NCBI RefSeq assembly: GCF_900070365.1
Contig: NZ_LN850107.1
Span: forward strand, 2,790,001-2,854,000
Source: Alloactinosynnema sp. L-07
GTDB lineage: Bacteria > Actinomycetota > Actinomycetes > Mycobacteriales > Pseudonocardiaceae
Length of the DNA: 64,000 nucleotides
Direction of reading: 5' to 3'
Below, in pieces: positions 61,155 to 64,000 of the stretch. The translations under genes were made by a program, and so were the position numbers. The notes beneath the pieces are model-generated. The model was not told where the DNA came from. It made no database searches and worked only from the letters and a program-made list of their open reading frames with translations. Numbering within the stretch: position 1 is the stretch's first letter; every line of letters begins with the position of its first letter.

Positions 61155-62863
61155 AATGCTTCCTCGCTGTCTGTGCCCGGGGCTGCCCGGTTGGGTTCGA
61201 TGGGGGCCGGGGTGCGGTGATCGCCGAGTTCGTCGTGGGCATCGGTGTCGTGATCGACGCTCGGGTTGGCGTTGTCCGCGGCGGGCTCGGGGTCCGGGGT
61301 GGGCAGGGCCACGACGTTCGCGAAGAGCTGCGAAGGGCCGTGCAGATGCGCCGCGGCGCCTCCGTCGCCGGTCGACTCGGGCGCCGGGTCGACCTCGGTG
61401 CCGGCGGCCAGGATCCCTTTGACCGTGCGATAAGTCGGGTCACCCACCTCGATCGCCCGGGCGCAGGCCTTCTCCAGCCGGGCCGGCCCGTGTTTGCTGG
61501 CCAGCCCGAGGACCCCTTGCGCCGCGCGCAGCCGGAACAGGGCGTTGACCTCAAGCAGCCCGCCGATCAGCTCGACGCAGGACGGGCCGATGTCGGCGGC
61601 CTGGCCGCGGCACCAGGTCGGGGTCCGCATCTTGAACGCGATCTTCTCCGGCGGGTAGTGCGACAGGTCAGTGGACTTCCCTGCCGGTCGGCGGCCGTGG
61701 GTGGCGATCAACTCCCCGTTGTCGAAGATCTGCACCACCGTAGGGGTCTCACGGGCGTCGACGCGGCGGCCCATATGCCGCCACGGCACCGAATACAACG
61801 ACTTGCCCACCCGGACATGGATATCCGGGCCGATCGTCCCGGTCGACCACGTGGCGAGCACGAACCGCTTACGGGGCACCGCTTGCAGCTCACTGGCTTC
61901 GACCGCGTCGAACACTGACAACGGGGCCGCACCACCGAGAGGGCGGCACTGCCGGCGCCCGGCCACGTCCCGACACCAGAGCACGGCTTGTTCCTGCATG
62001 TGTTGCAGGGACACGAATTCCCGGCCGCGCCAGAACGAATCCCGGACATAGGGCATCGGCCGTTCCACCCGCAGCTTGTCCTTCGGCTTCGCCGCCCGCG
62101 CCGGGTCGACCAACGTCGTGTAGTGCTCGGCGAGTTCGGCATAGGATCGGTTGATCTTCGGGTCGTAGAGGTCGGGCTTGTCGACCCCGGTCTTGAGGTT
62201 GTCCGGCACCAGCCGGGCCGGCACCCCGCCGAAGAACTCGAACGCCGCGACATGGCACTCCGTCCACGCCCGCTGGTCCATCACCAACACCGGACGCACG
62301 AACATATGCCGCGATGCGGGCAGCACCATCACGAACGCCCACACCCGCCGCCGCTTACCGCTGCGCGGGTCGACCCACGCGCCCAGATGCCCGTAGTCGA
62401 TCTGCGCTTCCCCACCCGGTTCCGGCTCGTCCATCAGCACCGTGACCCGGTCGCGGCGGACTTCCTCGGGCAGATTCGCCGCCACCCACCGGTTCAACGA
62501 CGCCAGACTGGCCGGCAGGTCCCGCTCATCGCGCAGCCGCTGCCAGATCGTGGCCTGGGTGACACCGGCCTTGAGCATGTCGACGAAGTAGTCGCGGTGC
62601 TGCTCGATCTGCGGCAATGTCGTCTGCCACAGCCGCGTGTCGGTGACCGCGGGGAACCACTTGCCGGTCAACTCCGCCCAGTCCGCGGCGGTCATCGACG
62701 GCCCGCCCGGGATGATCCCGGCGTCGATCGCCGGGGTCACGTACTTCTTGATCGTCTTGCGGTCCACACCCAGACTGGCCGCGACCTCGCTCTGCGAGCG
62801 ACCCGCATACCAGTGGACCAGGATCTCGGTCACATTCGTCACGTCGAACGTTCTCCTCGCCAT
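61151..62863 (-). CDS. istA: IS21 IstA transposase
   Basis: ATG 62863 encodes 570 residues. The N-terminal HTH reads QSEVAASLGVDRKTIKKYVT. The DDE/RNase H core includes VLMDEPEPGGEAQIDYGHLG (first Asp), HVAAFEFFGGVPARLVPDNL (second Asp) and the Glu-bearing region further on. A C-terminal beta-barrel region follows (FDNGELIATHGRRPAGKSTD). The Pro- and Asp-rich tail after residue 500 is typical. It is intact. Confidence 0.95.
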   Translation of the reverse strand: MARRTFDVTNVTEILVHWYAGRSQSEVAASLGVDRKTIKKYVTPAIDAGIIPGGPSMTAADWAELTGKWFPAVTDTRLWQTTLPQIEQHRDYFVDMLKAGVTQATIWQRLRDERDLPASLASLNRWVAANLPEEVRRDRVTVLMDEPEPGGEAQIDYGHLGAWVDPRSGKRRRVWAFVMVLPASRHMFVRPVLVMDQRAWTECHVAAFEFFGGVPARLVPDNLKTGVDKPDLYDPKINRSYAELAEHYTTLVDPARAAKPKDKLRVERPMPYVRDSFWRGREFVSLQHMQEQAVLWCRDVAGRRQCRPLGGAAPLSVFDAVEASELQAVPRKRFVLATWSTGTIGPDIHVRVGKSLYSVPWRHMGRRVDARETPTVVQIFDNGELIATHGRRPAGKSTDLSHYPPEKIAFKMRTPTWCRGQAADIGPSCVELIGGLLEVNALFRLRAAQGVLGLASKHGPARLEKACARAIEVGDPTYRTVKGILAAGTEVDPAPESTGDGGAAAHLHGPSQLFANVVALPTPDPEPAADNANPSVDHDTDAHDELGDHRTPAPIEPNRAAPGTDSEEAL

Positions 62864-63093
62864 CTCACTCCCCGGCCACCGGTCGTGAACGGGGCAAGCC
62901 TGTGCTCCTGCGAGGAACCCACACGCGCGACACGCTCACCTTCCCGGTGGGGAATTACGTGAGCGCCGCCCTGCGGAATTACGTGAGCGAAAACCGGTCA
63001 GACCTGGGGAATTCCATGAGCGCTGACATCACCGCCTTCGGATCCCTTCACCTCTCCGAGAACGTGCTCGACCGTGTTCTACGATGGCGCACC

Positions 63094-63576
63094 GTGGACG
63101 CAGCTGATCTTGGTTTGAGGTACGCAGAGACGCTCATATGGCCAGCAGTGGTCGGCATCCTCCTAGTCGTGGGCATGAGACTCTTCGCTCCGCGACGCGC
63201 GACCCCACCAGCGCCCCAATCCCCCTCGTACGGCTTGACGTGGAACAGGCCGACAACCACGTTTACGGAGAAGGTGTCAGAGTCAATCGCCGACGCAGAA
63301 GCTCTCGTCCCGGCGGAGACAGCCACGCCAGATCCCATTGTGCACCTGCAGCAAGCAGTGCGACTCTCTCCCACGCAGTACCGCGACGGCGCTCGCGGGG
63401 TGCACGAACACTTTCGCGCCGGACGCGTGGTGATCTTGGATCTTACTTCCGTCGAGGAACGCACAGCACTGCGTTTCGTGGACTTCTCCATCGGTTTGAT
63501 CTTGGGGTCCAGGGGAACATTCTTTCAAGTTTCGAGCACCGTCATCCTGCTGACTCCCCGAGCGACGGCGGACTAA
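63094..63576 (+). CDS. SepF-like protein with N-terminal membrane anchor, about 160 aa
   Basis: GTG 63094 is the first good start outside the IS21 element; the frame is open further left through the IS end. Residues about 12-28 are a membrane helix (LIWPAVVGILLVVGMRLF). A linker of 50 residues leads to a SepF domain at about 90-160 (ARGVHEHFRAGRVVILDL, EERTALRFVDFSIGLILGSR, GTFFQVSSTVILLTP). SepF anchors FtsZ to the membrane, normally by an amphipathic helix, so the transmembrane segment is unusual. The IS21 insertion may have removed the original promoter or 5' end. Confidence 0.7.
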   Translation: MDAADLGLRYAETLIWPAVVGILLVVGMRLFAPRRATPPAPQSPSYGLTWNRPTTTFTEKVSESIADAEALVPAETATPDPIVHLQQAVRLSPTQYRDGARGVHEHFRAGRVVILDLTSVEERTALRFVDFSIGLILGSRGTFFQVSSTVILLTPRATAD

Positions 63577-63630
63577 GCCTCAATCCGTCGAGGCGCACCA
63601 CAACTTCGAGTCCTGACGAGGATTGAGCCA

Positions 63631-64000
63631 GTGACCAGTGAAAATCAGCCACAACCTGCGACAATCCCCGACGAGGCGGCGACGAAGCGCGAGGCCGCAG
63701 GGCGAGTTCAGACGGTGGAAGCATCTGAACTCGCCGACATCTTCGCCCGCGGACCCGCGAACGACCTGATCCACAAGTGGTTCGTGGCGGGGGTCGGCTG
63801 GCAACCATCGCCATTCGGCGACTTCGAACACCTCGGCACCGGACTCGGCGGCGACCCCACCCCGATCCAACAACCCAACGGGCAACTCGATATCTTCGGC
63901 CGCGGCACCAGCGACGACCTCGTCCACAAGTGGTTTGTACCCGGCACAGGCTGGTCCCCCTCCCCTACGGCGACTTCGAACACTTGGGAGCCGATTACTA
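63631..64000 (+). CDS. tandem-repeat beta-propeller/lectin-like protein, partial
   Basis: GTG 63631 follows GAGGATT. After a 30-residue lead, about 45-residue units begin: one reads IFARGPANDLIHKWFVAGVG, the next IFGRGTSDDLVHKWFVPGTG, each followed by W-x-PSP and (in a shifted frame for the second) GDFEHLG. This resembles PLL-type or other carbohydrate-binding propeller repeats. The second unit loses frame at TCCCCCTCCCC near 63955-63966: one extra C would restore YGDFEHLGADY. The gene runs off the window, so it may be phase-variable, broken or misread. Confidence 0.6.
   Translation, partial: MTSENQPQPATIPDEAATKREAAGRVQTVEASELADIFARGPANDLIHKWFVAGVGWQPSPFGDFEHLGTGLGGDPTPIQQPNGQLDIFGRGTSDDLVHKWFVPGTGWSPSPTATSNTWEPIT

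Larger units (their letters stand above)
60313..63028 (-). mobile_element. complete IS21-family insertion sequence, 2716 bp
   Basis: The left end starts TGTGAACGCTCAAG at 60313, and the right end finishes as the complement of TGTCAGCGCTCATG at 63028, so the ends are imperfect inverted repeats starting with TG. TCACC is duplicated at 60308-60312 and 63029-63033, a 5-bp target duplication. The right end carries three related 17-bp blocks (62949-62965, 62973-62989, 63006-63022; core GGAATT-N2-TGAGCG) and the left end at least two, as in the multiple transposase sites of IS21 elements. It contains istA and istB. Confidence 0.92.

Noticed and set aside
62949..63022. Regularly spaced 17-bp repeats considered as a CRISPR array
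   Set aside because: There are only three copies with short unequal spacing; they are the IS21 end repeats and there are no cas genes.
1..64000. tRNA, rRNA or riboswitch genes
   Set aside because: No cloverleaf, rRNA core or known riboswitch sequence was noticed on reading; without a covariance search this is not proof of absence.

Overview
This is a high-GC window with strongly G/C-biased third codon positions, GTG starts and many 1-14 base gene overlaps (ATGA, GTGA), typical of an actinomycete. An FxLD-class lanthipeptide cluster, large STAND NTPases, CHAT proteases, a mycobacterial-type cyclopropane fatty acid operon and an ESX-type secretion remnant point to a filamentous actinomycete, probably of the order Pseudonocardiales. 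No rRNA or tRNA gene and no CRISPR array was seen. It reads as an accessory region rich in defence and conflict genes, insertion sequences and decaying genes.

Layout. 1-750: an XRE regulator running off the left edge, a perfect 15-bp palindrome, and two tiny coupled genes. 949-5446: a sigma-70 factor with a degenerate tail, then a chain of small GTGA-coupled genes ending in an XRE regulator. 5648-13568: the FxLD lanthipeptide cluster (methyltransferase, precursor, hairpin, dehydratase, cyclase, a second SpaB_C protein, a TPR-like protein). 13657-14781: small genes and two broken genes, with a LexA-like box. 14841-15706: a complete 866-bp IS5-family element with a likely -1 frameshift.

15837-28267 is a first conflict island: a CAP12-type TIR protein divergent from a TPR-CHAT protease gene that overlaps a TIR/NB-ARC/TPR gene; then two paralogous HTH-NB-ARC-TPR regulators bracketing a GT4 glycosyltransferase. 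28418-34077 is a five-gene overlapping operon with two CFA synthases, two FAD oxidoreductases and a DUF1365 protein. 34074-39122 holds scrap: a pentapeptide-repeat remnant, an IS5 remnant, a large PD-(D/E)XK-like protein, a group II intron reverse transcriptase fragment, and an IS3 element whose transposase is fused in frame to the ATPase part of an ESX EccC protein. Three ESX-type genes face it (41414-43739).

45251-57569 is the most striking block. Four tightly coupled genes encode a CHAT protease-NTPase, a 1701-residue STAND/TPR protein ending in a catalytically degenerate CHAT domain, a gluzincin metalloprotease, and a cytosolic trypsin that keeps a zymogen layout (IIGG after a 107-residue pro-region). 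Facing them is a KAP NTPase fused to a subtilisin domain that has lost all three catalytic residues. I infer an intracellular, NTPase-gated proteolytic cascade. 57570-60312 is mostly eroded sequence. 60313-63028 is a complete IS21 element with a 5-bp target duplication, inserted beside a SepF-like gene. The window ends in a repeat protein with a frameshift in a C-rich stretch.
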